Assembly (NCBI RefSeq): GCF_020782245.1
Contig: NZ_JAJGNP010000015.1
Span: 36,492 to 100,491 of the forward strand
Source of the DNA: Sphingobium soli
GTDB lineage: Bacteria; Pseudomonadota; Alphaproteobacteria; Sphingomonadales; Sphingomonadaceae
DNA length: 64,000 nucleotides
Direction of reading: 5' to 3'
The notes below the pieces were generated by a model. It saw only the letters and a program-made list of their open reading frames with translations. It searched no databases and had not been told where the DNA came from. This document shows positions 43,154 through 51,157 of the stretch, piece after piece. The stretch's first letter is position 1. Every line of letters begins with the position of its first letter. The position numbers were made by a program, and so were the translations under genes.

Positions 43154-43660
43154 TCAGTCTGGGTCATATCCACATGAGCTGAAGTAGTTCGCGCATTCCT
43201 GCGGTTGGAAGAGGTCGACCAGCCTGCCGATGAGGGACCACAGCCCGGCAACGGTCCGCTCGCCGGCCTTTCGTAGCATCGCCTTGAGACGGGCGAACGC
43301 CTTCTCGATCGGGTTGAAGTCGGGACTGTAGGGCGGAAGGAATATGAGCCGGGCGCCAGCCGCCTCGATCAGGTCGCGGACGCTGGCGCGCTTGTGGCTG
43401 GACAGGTTATCCATGATCACGACATCGCCGCGCCTGAGGTCGGGCACGAGCACCTGGTCGACATAGGCCTCGAACCAGTCACCGTTGATCGGCCCATCGA
43501 GCACCATGGGCGCGACCATGCCGGTCATGCGCAGGCCCGCGACCAGCGTCGTCGTCTTGCGATGGCCATGCGGGTAGCCCATCCTTAACCGCTCGCCACG
43601 TTGGCAGCGGCCGTGGCTGCGGGTCATGTTGGTCGCCGTCCAGGTTTCGTCGATGAACAC
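43154..43660 (-). CDS. IS630 family transposase, DDE catalytic part
   Basis: Residues of the DDE_3 domain are seen: MFIDETWTATNMTRSHGRCQ with the first Asp, VVIMDNLSSHKRASVRDLIE with the second, and LPPYSPDFNPIEKAFARLKA with the final Glu. The frame extends upstream without a start, towards a run of six T (43755-43760, A on the coding strand). A -1 shift there joins it to the N-terminal frame, so the functional product probably starts at 44100. Confidence 0.85.
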   Translation of the reverse strand: MFIDETWTATNMTRSHGRCQRGERLRMGYPHGHRKTTTLVAGLRMTGMVAPMVLDGPINGDWFEAYVDQVLVPDLRRGDVVIMDNLSSHKRASVRDLIEAAGARLIFLPPYSPDFNPIEKAFARLKAMLRKAGERTVAGLWSLIGRLVDLFQPQECANYFSSCGYDPD

Positions 43661-43713
43661 CAGTCGCGCAGGATCGAGGTCGAGTTGGCCGTCGAACCAC
43701 GCCTCGCGCTGGC

Positions 43714-44100
43714 TCAGGACGTCGGCACGGTCCTGCTCGATCGCGTGGCCGGTCTTTTTTTGCGCGTAATCCCGTGCCGGGCGAAGAAGCGGTGCAGGGT
43801 CGAAATCGCCACGCTCACGCCCGCCTTGCCCAGTTCCCGGCGCAACTCGTCCAGCGTGATGTCCCGCCGCGCCTCATGCAGCGCCAGGATCGTGTGGGCA
43901 TGCGCCTCGATCCGCCGCGACCGCGTGTCTCCACCTTGCGCCTTCGCCGCATAGTCGCCCGTCCTGCGGCGCTGATCGTGCCAGCGGATCACCGTCGCAT
44001 CCGCCACCCCGAACCGCCTCGCCGCAGCCCGGCAACTCATTCCCTCATCCACCGCCGCGAGCGCTCGCGACCGTAGGTCCATCGACAACGGCTTGCCCAT
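43714..44100 (-). CDS. IS630 family transposase, N-terminal DNA-binding part
   Basis: A 128-codon frame with a helix-turn-helix: MDLRSRALAAVDEGMSCRAA, then ARRFGVADATVIRWHDQRRR, and a second one around ITLDELRRELGKAGVSVAIS. It leads into FFARHGITRKKRPATRSS, where conserved sequence continues in the -1 frame after an AAAAAA run. It provides end recognition for the IS630 transposase. Confidence 0.85.
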   Translation of the reverse strand: MGKPLSMDLRSRALAAVDEGMSCRAAARRFGVADATVIRWHDQRRRTGDYAAKAQGGDTRSRRIEAHAHTILALHEARRDITLDELRRELGKAGVSVAISTLHRFFARHGITRKKRPATRSSRTVPTS

Positions 44101-44413
44101 CCATGCCGGCCTCCATCCCGGCCAGCACCGTGAATCAGATCAGCGCACCCGTGTGAATCCCTTTTGACTCACGTCGGCCGGAAATCGCTCTAAATCGTTA
44201 CTGCAAACGACGTATGTTGGTCGCGAGATCCTGGAACCGGAACGTCCGCGGCTGGGGGCCTTGAAATCGAGGCTGAACGGCACAGATGGGTCGGGACCGG
44301 AAAGCAGGGCCTAGCACAAACCCGTCGTTTCATTGCGACCGCTTGAACGTCTACTTTCGTCAGAAGCTAACGTTTGGCCTTGGCTCCTGCCTGATGGTTG
44401 AGATAGGCATTGG

Positions 44414-45322
44414 CTAAGTGTTCGGTGTTTTTTTTCTGCCGCGCACTTCTATGGTCCCGGTATCGTCACCTAGCTTGCTCCAACCTGCCGGCTCGACGCG
44501 AGAGGCAGCCATTTCGCAGTCTGTCGGCAAACGCACGAGATCCAGAGCGTTCCCCTGCCAGCGCACGAGCCCGAGCCGTTCGAAGTCTGCAAGCCAGCCT
44601 TCCATCGGCCACCGTTCCCAGCGCGCTTGGAACACCCGTGCATTGCGCACAATGTCAGCGACGTGCTGCACGGGTGGCTCGTAGCTGTCATGATACTGAT
44701 GACAGGCAATCGCCTGTCCGACGAATAGCAGCTTCAATCCGGCAGCAGCAGCCCGGAAACCAAAATCGGTATCTTCGGCACCGTAACCGGTGAATCTTTC
44801 ATCAAACCCGCCCAGGGCCACGAATGTCGATCGACGCAGCGCGAAGGCAAGCGACCAGAAAAGCCCGGCATTCGTTTCCTCACGCACGCCTTGGGTAGGA
44901 AACGTCCGCACGGGATGCGCCCGGCCATGCTTGAGCAAGTCGGCTTCTTCCCAAGATCCGCGCGCATCGTCTGGGCCAAGATAGCGAACGTCCGCGCAAA
45001 GCAGGGCGTCACGCGCGCGGAGGGCTTTTACCAGGAGACCGACGCAATCCCGCAGTGGAATGCAATCGACATCGAGGAACACCAGCATATCGTGGCTTGC
45101 CAAGGCCGCGCCGCGGTTTCGGGCAGCGGCCAGCGGAAGGCCGTCTGCTTTGAACCTGTCGACGCGAACGGGAATGCTTGTCGGTCCTACGGTGACCGGC
45201 TCGTCACTCATATCGACAATAATCAGTTCATCGGGTGGGTGCATGCTGCGCCGCAGGCCCTCGACGAGCTGCGCCAGATGCGCGCTCCGGTTGCGGACTA
45301 TGGTGACGACCGAGACGCCCAT
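44414..45322 (-). CDS. Family 2 glycosyltransferase (last gene of the seven-gene operon)
   Basis: A GT-A fold transferase of about 302 residues: VSVVTIVRNRSAHLAQLVEG, ELIIVDMSD, ARNRGAALASHDMLVFLDVD (the DxD-like metal site) and FDERFTGYGAEDTDFGFRAA, a motif typical of GT2 and GT7-like C-terminal regions. It adds a sugar from a nucleotide donor; acceptor and donor are unknown. The ATG at 45322 overlaps the preceding stop as TGATG; an earlier ATG at 45337 is possible. It is the last of seven overlapping genes, and no terminator was found after it. Confidence 0.82.
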   Translation of the reverse strand: MGVSVVTIVRNRSAHLAQLVEGLRRSMHPPDELIIVDMSDEPVTVGPTSIPVRVDRFKADGLPLAAARNRGAALASHDMLVFLDVDCIPLRDCVGLLVKALRARDALLCADVRYLGPDDARGSWEEADLLKHGRAHPVRTFPTQGVREETNAGLFWSLAFALRRSTFVALGGFDERFTGYGAEDTDFGFRAAAAGLKLLFVGQAIACHQYHDSYEPPVQHVADIVRNARVFQARWERWPMEGWLADFERLGLVRWQGNALDLVRLPTDCEMAASRVEPAGWSKLGDDTGTIEVRGRKKTPNT

Positions 45323-45903
45323 CAACGCCGCTTCCACAGATCGAGACGATATTTGTCTCGGCGCTCGGCCAGCTCAATGTCAAAGTCCGCCGCCAGTTTA
45401 GCCCATATGGTTTCGACCGCCTCATCCCCGCTTTGCGGATAGTCGGTCTCAGCCGTATAATGGACAAGGATGATCCGGCCGCCCGGAGAGACGTGACCGC
45501 GAAGCCATTCACTTGCACGACCCAGGTCAATCAGATCCCAATAATAGGCCACTTCCGACAGCACCACGAGGTCGAAATGTTCTGTCTCGGGGGTTTCCTG
45601 CGGAAACACCATGTGGGCGAGCGACACGCCAGGACGATCGCCGACCCGTTCCCGCGCTTTTGCCAATGCCTTTGTGCTGATGTCGACCGCAAGGAGGCTA
45701 TCGCACAGGGGCGCAAGATGCCCTGTCAGCACGCCATGTGCACAGCCTATCTCAAATGCGTGTGTATATCGTCTGTCCGCCAAGACATCATGCGTATGGA
45801 CGAATTTGGCCGCTTCATACTTGCTCGACGCAAGGTTCCATGGATCATCGTCCGATCCGAAGATGTCATCGAAATATTGCGCCGTCAGGCTGGAGCCGGT
45901 CAT
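45322..45903 (-). CDS. NodS-like SAM-dependent methyltransferase
   Basis: A 193-residue class I methyltransferase. YFDDIFGSDDDPWNLASSKY followed by EAAKF is the N-terminal signature of the NodS family; HAFEIGCAHGVLTGHLAP is motif I for SAM binding, LLAVDISTKALAKARER motif II, and EHFDLVVLSEVAYYW the catalytic loop. Rhizobial NodS N-methylates the deacetylated glucosamine of Nod factors. Here the gene follows a PIG-L deacetylase with a four-base overlap, so N-methylation of a freed amino sugar is a reasonable inference. The start at 45903 is set by the conserved N-terminus; the frame extends upstream without a signal. Confidence 0.82.
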   Translation of the reverse strand: MTGSSLTAQYFDDIFGSDDDPWNLASSKYEAAKFVHTHDVLADRRYTHAFEIGCAHGVLTGHLAPLCDSLLAVDISTKALAKARERVGDRPGVSLAHMVFPQETPETEHFDLVVLSEVAYYWDLIDLGRASEWLRGHVSPGGRIILVHYTAETDYPQSGDEAVETIWAKLAADFDIELAERRDKYRLDLWKRR

Positions 45904-46568
45904 CGGCGATCCCTTCTCAATGTCAGAAAATCTCGCGCGGCCATGCGCAGCTTTTCCCGTGGGAGCCGGAATCCCTTGCCGATCACCGGCGACATCTGGC
46001 TGCGATGGGCCAGGAGCGCATGGCGCCGCTGCCCAACGGGCATCGCCGGCGTTGCAATACGTCGCGTATGTCGGGGTGGCTCGCTCCAGACATGATAGGC
46101 GAACAGGGCGATCGGACGCCTCGCCCCTCGCAAAGCCGCGTCGGCCAGCCTGTACGCCGCAACATGGTCGCAATGCGCCTCGCTCTTATCGGAGACGGCA
46201 ATGGCATCGATCCGGTGCCAGCGCAGCAGGGCCGCAAGCCGACCGGCATCCCTCCTAAATATTTTGCTATCGCTGGAGTGGGGGTGAGCATCGCGCCATC
46301 CCATCCAGATCGTCGGGATCGCTTTGGCGCCTAACCTGCCGACCGCATTGTGGGCCTCTCGGCGCCGCGTCGCGGCAAGGCGGGGCGTACCTTCAGGATG
46401 AGAGCCGGCCCCATCGGTCAGGAAGACGATGCCCCCGAGGCGATGATTAGCGACACAGTGCGCGATCAAGGCACCCGCGCCGAGCGTCTCGTCGTCGGGA
46501 TGGGGGACGAGCACAAGCCAGCGCGCCTGCGCCCAGCGGCTTTGGGCCAAGGGCTCTGCTTTCACCAC
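45900..46568 (-). CDS. PIG-L family deacetylase
   Basis: A 222-residue protein. WLVLVPHPDDETLGAGALIA contains the HPDDE zinc motif, IVFLTDGAGSHP follows as in LmbE/MshB-type enzymes, and SDKSEAHCDHVAAYRLAD supplies the downstream His. Such enzymes remove N-acetyl groups from GlcNAc-containing conjugates (GlcNAc-PI, mycothiol and bacillithiol precursors). There is no signal peptide, so it acts in the cytoplasm. It starts at GTG, overlaps the acyl-CoA dehydrogenase gene by seven bases, and is followed with a four-base overlap by the NodS-like methyltransferase. Confidence 0.87.
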   Translation of the reverse strand: MVKAEPLAQSRWAQARWLVLVPHPDDETLGAGALIAHCVANHRLGGIVFLTDGAGSHPEGTPRLAATRRREAHNAVGRLGAKAIPTIWMGWRDAHPHSSDSKIFRRDAGRLAALLRWHRIDAIAVSDKSEAHCDHVAAYRLADAALRGARRPIALFAYHVWSEPPRHTRRIATPAMPVGQRRHALLAHRSQMSPVIGKGFRLPREKLRMAARDFLTLRRDRR

Positions 46569-47668
46569 AAGCGGTCGCTTTCGTCCCAGATGTCGTGATC
46601 GAGAAGCGTCTTCGCGGCCTCGTCCCGCGCATGGTCGGGTCCGGCCTGCCGTAGATAGAGCGAAAGGTCGCGGATGATCTTGTCCGCAGGTTCGCCATCA
46701 AAGGCGCTGCGCGTGCCAAGGATGCGCGCTGCGGCCTCCATCGCGATGAAACCCGCATTTTCGACGACCCCCCGCGTCAGCCGCGCGACGGCAACGGCAT
46801 CTGCATCCCCCGACGCGAAGCGCTGCGCTGCTTCTTCCACCCAGAAGCCGGCGGTTCGCATTGCTACCACGGCATCGGCAAATCGTGCCCGCTGCAATGG
46901 ATCTTCGCGGGCGCTATTGCGCATGGCCGTGCGGATTTCAGAGACAAGCGCCTCGATGCCACCAAGCTGCGACGCGCAGAAGCGCCAAGCACCAGCGGTA
47001 AAGCGGGGATCCCGGTCATAGTCGCCCGGCTTACCCAGCAGCATGAGCGGCTCGACGACCATGTCGTCGAGCAAATAGCGACCGCTCACGCTCGCGCGCA
47101 TCCCGCGAACACGCCAACCCGACAGGTTCGTCCGCGCCTTTTCGTTGGCCGGGACGATGACCAGGCGCCGCGCGGTGTCCTCGCAGGCGGCTGTGACGAG
47201 GGTATAATCGAGACCGCCGGCTCCGCTTGCGAACATCTTCTCGCCGATCAGCGACAGGGTCGCTTCGCCAGCGAGCCGGACACCGGGCGCTGGCTCTGTC
47301 GCCCATACACCGAACCACGCACCGCGATCCAGCACCTGTGTCAGCCACTCAAGCTGGTCAGGTGATCCGTACCAGTCGAACAGCGACATCGCGTTGACAT
47401 GGCCCTCATACAAGCGACCGATACTCAAGTCGCCGCGCCCGACCTGGCGCAAGGCCTTTGCCATCGCGCGTGCGCGGGCCGCCTCGTTTTCAAAGATATC
47501 GCCTCCACATAGTTGCGGTGCGAACCGACGATGATGGCCGCTCTGGATGAGCGCTGTCAGGCTATCACTGGGAAAATGGGGTGCGGCGTCATAGCGCGCA
47601 CCTAGCGTTGCAAGGCAATCAACGATGTTGGTCGGGTCAATGGCCTGGTCCTGAGGGTCGGGGATCAC
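46562..47668 (-). CDS. Acyl-CoA dehydrogenase family protein
   Basis: A 368-residue protein resembling acyl-CoA dehydrogenases. Weak family features include GRGDLSIGRLYEGHVNAMSL, WFGVWATEPAPGVRLAGEAT, a central beta-domain with LIGEKMFASGAGGLDYTLVT, and a C-terminal helical bundle with MEAAARILGTRSAFDGEPAD and KIIRDLSLYLRQ. Identity to standard fatty-acid enzymes looks low, and the catalytic Glu could not be placed. It may oxidise an acyl chain or amine on the glycoconjugate made by this operon. It starts at GTG within GTGA at the end of the preceding gene. Confidence 0.75.
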   Translation of the reverse strand: MIPDPQDQAIDPTNIVDCLATLGARYDAAPHFPSDSLTALIQSGHHRRFAPQLCGGDIFENEAARARAMAKALRQVGRGDLSIGRLYEGHVNAMSLFDWYGSPDQLEWLTQVLDRGAWFGVWATEPAPGVRLAGEATLSLIGEKMFASGAGGLDYTLVTAACEDTARRLVIVPANEKARTNLSGWRVRGMRASVSGRYLLDDMVVEPLMLLGKPGDYDRDPRFTAGAWRFCASQLGGIEALVSEIRTAMRNSAREDPLQRARFADAVVAMRTAGFWVEEAAQRFASGDADAVAVARLTRGVVENAGFIAMEAAARILGTRSAFDGEPADKIIRDLSLYLRQAGPDHARDEAAKTLLDHDIWDESDRLW

Positions 47669-48714
47669 ACGATATGACTCCTGTTTGTAACGGCCGGGAC
47701 ACCTAGGGCATCAAGCCACCGTGAGACCCGTTCCGGTCCACTTTCCCCATTCAGGCAAGTGGGCCATTGCTGGTTTTGCGCGATCGCCTGACCGATTAGG
47801 CGCAGCCATTCCTCAGGCTGGGGCCAATCGTGACGCACGATTGCTCCCCCCACTGCCGCCAGCCTGTTGGCCTTCGATGCCTGCTCGGCGAACGGACGGG
47901 GTTCGGGCATGCAAATGAATGGGCGCCGCGCAGCCAGGACTGCGCTGACAACGCCATCGCCTGCAGCGCCGATGACGACCCCGGCAGCAGCAATCTGTGC
48001 GTCCGCATCATCGACCCACCCCCGCAATTGTAGATTCGCCGGCATGACGGAAGGCACGGTGCAGGGACCGATGATGCGCCATTGCCATGCGGGCGCTGCG
48101 CGAGCTGCGACCGCCCAGTGCTCTCCATTGGATAGGCCACCCCCGCTTCCCAGAACGACCAGAACAACGCCATCATTCACAGTGGCATCTTGGCTCCCAG
48201 ATCTGACGATGCCGGGTGCGTAGAAGGTCTTCTCGCGCACCCAGCCTGGGATTTCCTCATCGTCGAGCGCTTCGTGGAAAGGGGCGAGCAGAGCGGTAGC
48301 TCCGCGAAAGGCGTCCAGATGAGCAGCGTCCAGCCGACTCCCGCTCAACCGGACATAGACGGTTGGCACCGATGAAAGTCGCGCCAACATTGCCACCTCA
48401 ACCGAGACATCCACCACCATCAGGCGTGGTCGCGCCTCGGCGATCCAGCCTGTCATTTGCGCAGTTCGCTGGCGGAGGCCCTGATGATCCAGCGGCGCAT
48501 AGTGCAGGGATGAGGGACGGTCCACATGATCGATGCCGGCGAAGCTGTCGTCGAGACGGTCGTCAGGAAGATCAAGGAAGGCGAGGTTTCCGGTTCTGCC
48601 AGCAAGCCCGCTCCCCATGAGCATGACATTGTCCAGCAACTGACCGATCGCGATCGCGCGCTGGCGATGACCGTCGCCGTGATGATGCACATAATATCCG
48701 ATCGGGCGGCTCAT
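47665..48714 (-). CDS. GT28/MurG-like glycosyltransferase
   Basis: A 349-residue GT-B-like protein: IGYYVHHHGDGHRQRAIAIG at the N-terminus matches the GHxxR region of MurG-type transferases, and VLVVLGSGGGLSNGEHWAVA begins the C-terminal domain. AAGVVIGAAGDGVVSAVLAA with RPFICMPEPRPFAEQASKAN corresponds to the nucleotide-sugar site. The sequence is diverged, and both substrates are unknown. It lies between a GT2 gene and the acyl-CoA dehydrogenase gene with four-base overlaps on each side. Confidence 0.72.
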   Translation of the reverse strand: MSRPIGYYVHHHGDGHRQRAIAIGQLLDNVMLMGSGLAGRTGNLAFLDLPDDRLDDSFAGIDHVDRPSSLHYAPLDHQGLRQRTAQMTGWIAEARPRLMVVDVSVEVAMLARLSSVPTVYVRLSGSRLDAAHLDAFRGATALLAPFHEALDDEEIPGWVREKTFYAPGIVRSGSQDATVNDGVVLVVLGSGGGLSNGEHWAVAARAAPAWQWRIIGPCTVPSVMPANLQLRGWVDDADAQIAAAGVVIGAAGDGVVSAVLAARRPFICMPEPRPFAEQASKANRLAAVGGAIVRHDWPQPEEWLRLIGQAIAQNQQWPTCLNGESGPERVSRWLDALGVPAVTNRSHIV

Positions 48715-49646
48715 GAGACGGCCGCCATTTCAGCTTCCGCCACTTTTGGAAGCGGCATGTCGCAGGGCATGGGGGGGAGGACGCGCTCTGCTTCTATACA
48801 AGCCGCGACGCCCATCCTAGCCCTCGTCCGAAGCCGCCAGCGTGCGCGCTCCTCCCAATGGGAGAAAGCAGGGACTAAAGGAATATCACCGCTTGCGGCG
48901 CACTCGATCCATCTTCGCATGTCGGCCGCCATGCCGCCATTGGCACGTCCTGTTGTCCGTGAAGATGCCCGGGTCCACACCGCATTCGGATGAACGAGCT
49001 TGCCCCCCGCCTTGATCGCCGCGTCGACCAGGGCACGGTCCTCGCCAGCCGGCAAGAGCGGAACGCCGCCCGCGCGGCGGTAAAGGTCGACGGACAGCCC
49101 GATGCTCGCCCCTGTGTGATCGCCGTGCCGCGGCGGCATATCCCACGCGACCGGATCGATCCTATCCTCGATCGCTCGCACGGCCTGCCAATAGGCATCG
49201 AACCGGCGGCGCAACATGAAGATCGCCGGACCCTCGTCCGCTTCCAACTCGTCCAGTTCAATGCGACCGCCAATGATCCGCTCAGGGGAAAAATGCGCCA
49301 GATTGGCCTCGATCCAGTCGGCGGGCGGTCGGCAATCCGCATCCGTGGAAAGCAGTAGGCCGTCAGCGGTAAGAAGATCAGCGCCCATGTCCATCGCCGC
49401 CCGGCGGGCAGAACCGGCGTGGGCAAGTTCGGGTTCGAATACGCGCTGAAGGATGTGAAGCGCAAACCCCGCATTGGAGCGAAGCGTGGCCTCAACTGCT
49501 TTTTCATGCGTGACATCACTACTGTTGTTGACACATATCGCGACAGCAAAGCTCCGAACGGTTTGCTGTGCCAGGGCTTCGATCAGGCGACCGATACGCT
49601 CCGCCTCGTTACGAGCCGGTATGCAGACGCAGACTGGCGGCCTCAT
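48711..49646 (-). CDS. Family 2 glycosyltransferase
   Basis: A 311-residue GT-A protein: VCVCIPARNEAERIGRLIEA at the N-terminus, FAVAICVNNSSD, RAAMDMGADLLTADGLLLST followed by DADCRPPADWIEANL (DxD-type site) and a later GEDRALVDAAIKAGGKLV acid residue. It is cytoplasmic, with no membrane segment, so it probably uses a soluble or membrane-surface acceptor. It overlaps both neighbours by four bases and is the second gene of the operon. Confidence 0.85.
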   Translation of the reverse strand: MRPPVCVCIPARNEAERIGRLIEALAQQTVRSFAVAICVNNSSDVTHEKAVEATLRSNAGFALHILQRVFEPELAHAGSARRAAMDMGADLLTADGLLLSTDADCRPPADWIEANLAHFSPERIIGGRIELDELEADEGPAIFMLRRRFDAYWQAVRAIEDRIDPVAWDMPPRHGDHTGASIGLSVDLYRRAGGVPLLPAGEDRALVDAAIKAGGKLVHPNAVWTRASSRTTGRANGGMAADMRRWIECAASGDIPLVPAFSHWEERARWRLRTRARMGVAACIEAERVLPPMPCDMPLPKVAEAEMAAVS

Positions 49647-50743
49647 GCGACGCTGGCGACAAGCGGCGCATTTTGCGGCTCGCAGGCCAAAACCGAAGCA
49701 AGCGCGAGCTGGCGGTACACGGCTTCATATTCATCGACCATGCGTTGCGCGTCGCAATATCGTTCTGCATGAGCCCTGCAGGCACTGCGGCTCAGAATGG
49801 AAGCAGCCAGTGCCGCCGATGCCAACGATGCAACATCGTCTGGCTGCGCTAGAACGCCGCAATCTTCATTCAACAGCGCAGGCACCCCGCCGCGCCGGAA
49901 CGCGGCGACAGGCGTGCCGCAAGCCAGCGCCTCAGCGATGACCAGGCCATAGGGCTCTTCCCATCGCGGGGTGCAAAGCGCGGCGATGGCTCCTCCCACC
50001 AGGCAGGCGAGTTCGCGGTGGGACAGATGCCCGACATACTCGACGTTCGCCCCAAGCCGCGGTGCGATCGCCTCATCGAAATAATGCTGGTTCGAAACGG
50101 GGCCGGCGATACGCAGCGGCAATCCTGCAAGACGTGCCGCATCGATCGCGTAGTCCAGGCCCTTTTCGGGAACGATCCGGCCATACCAGACCAGATACGG
50201 CGTTGCGCTCGCGACAGGCTGATACGGGAAGTGTGTGAGATCGATGCCGTTCGGAATAACATGATCGGTTCTCGCCACGTGGCTCCACATGTCGGCGGTC
50301 GCCTGCGAGACGGCGACATAGGTCATTGGCCCGCGGTTGAGCCGGACGCCGCTTTCCAACCAGCAAAAGGGCGGGGTGTGAAGCGTGGTTAGAACGGGTG
50401 TGGCAAGCGTCTCGGCCATGCTGATGGGGAGATAGTGTAGCGAATTGTTGTGGATCACATCAAACGATCGCGACCGCAATTCGGTCATCAGCTTGAGATA
50501 TGCATGGTGCTCGCGGAAGAAGGCGACATCGTTAGCTTCGGCAATGCCGGTTTCGAAAAGCGAGGTCTCATCACAGATCGCTTCCACCCCCAGCGCGGGA
50601 TCGGAGCGCGTCGAAGCAAAGAGCGTGATGTCGTGTCCCCGTTCGCGCAATGACCGTGCGAGCATGTGCGTGTGCATCTCCAGTCCGCCTGCAAACGGCT
50701 CACTGATGGGAAACTTCAGATGGGCTATGATGGCGATGCGCAT
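49643..50743 (-). CDS. Family 4 glycosyltransferase (first gene of the operon)
   Basis: A 366-residue GT-B transferase: MRIAIIAHLKFPISEPFAGG with a GGLE acceptor loop, VIPNGIDLTHFPYQPVA, WYGRIVPEKGLDYAIDAARL and TPRWEEPYGLVIAEALACGT with the EPYGLVIAEA donor-sugar motif. It retains the catalytic Glu pair of GT4 enzymes. A GGGAG sequence precedes the ATG at 50743. The 414-base upstream region should contain the promoter for all seven genes. Confidence 0.88.
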   Translation of the reverse strand: MRIAIIAHLKFPISEPFAGGLEMHTHMLARSLRERGHDITLFASTRSDPALGVEAICDETSLFETGIAEANDVAFFREHHAYLKLMTELRSRSFDVIHNNSLHYLPISMAETLATPVLTTLHTPPFCWLESGVRLNRGPMTYVAVSQATADMWSHVARTDHVIPNGIDLTHFPYQPVASATPYLVWYGRIVPEKGLDYAIDAARLAGLPLRIAGPVSNQHYFDEAIAPRLGANVEYVGHLSHRELACLVGGAIAALCTPRWEEPYGLVIAEALACGTPVAAFRRGGVPALLNEDCGVLAQPDDVASLASAALAASILSRSACRAHAERYCDAQRMVDEYEAVYRQLALASVLACEPQNAPLVASVA

Positions 50744-51157
50744 TCAACAGGCTCCCGGCGACGATGCATATGTTTTTCAACCGCCAAGCCCTGAACGCTT
50801 GTGTGAAGGTTTATTTCCCGGATTTGACGGGGTTTTTCTGCAGCGAGTGCAGCTTAACTTATATCAGTATAGTGATTTCGGCCGCACGCTACCAATCGAC
50901 GAAACGCAGATCACACCGCAGGAGCATTTCACATACGGATGATTATAGTGGGATGAAATTTTTGACTATATGAACATTATAGTCCGCCCACCGATATGAT
51001 TAAATGTCCTGCTCTTTTTTCGAATAGCATTTTCCCTTTCTGACCTACCGCTGGGCGATCACGGATAGCCTTCCGACGTTAATTTTAATGTGCCGTCTTT
51101 TTCCAGCCTGATGCGTTGCTGGTGAACCATATCACGATCAATGCGCAAGGGACCGAC
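50744..51157. promoter_or_regulatory. Divergent region between the glycosyltransferase operon and katE
   Basis: An AT-rich gap of 414 bases without a supported gene. It must hold the promoter of the minus-strand seven-gene operon and that of the katE remnant. No GGAAC-N16-CGTT promoter was found on either strand here, in contrast to the downstream CsbD-like gene. Confidence 0.4.

Larger units (their letters stand above)
43141..44190 (-). mobile_element. IS630 family insertion sequence with TA duplication
   Basis: A 1050-bp element. The left end reads GAGCGTTTTTC and the right end, read inward, GAGCGATTTCC. TA dinucleotides flank it at 43139-43140 and 44191-44192, the target duplication of the IS630/Tc1 group. 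It carries two minus-strand frames that together make a transposase. Confidence 0.85.

Noticed and set aside
44191..44413. Possible small gene between the IS630 element and the glycosyltransferase operon
   Set aside because: No frame with a start, ribosome site and plausible composition was found in these 223 bases.
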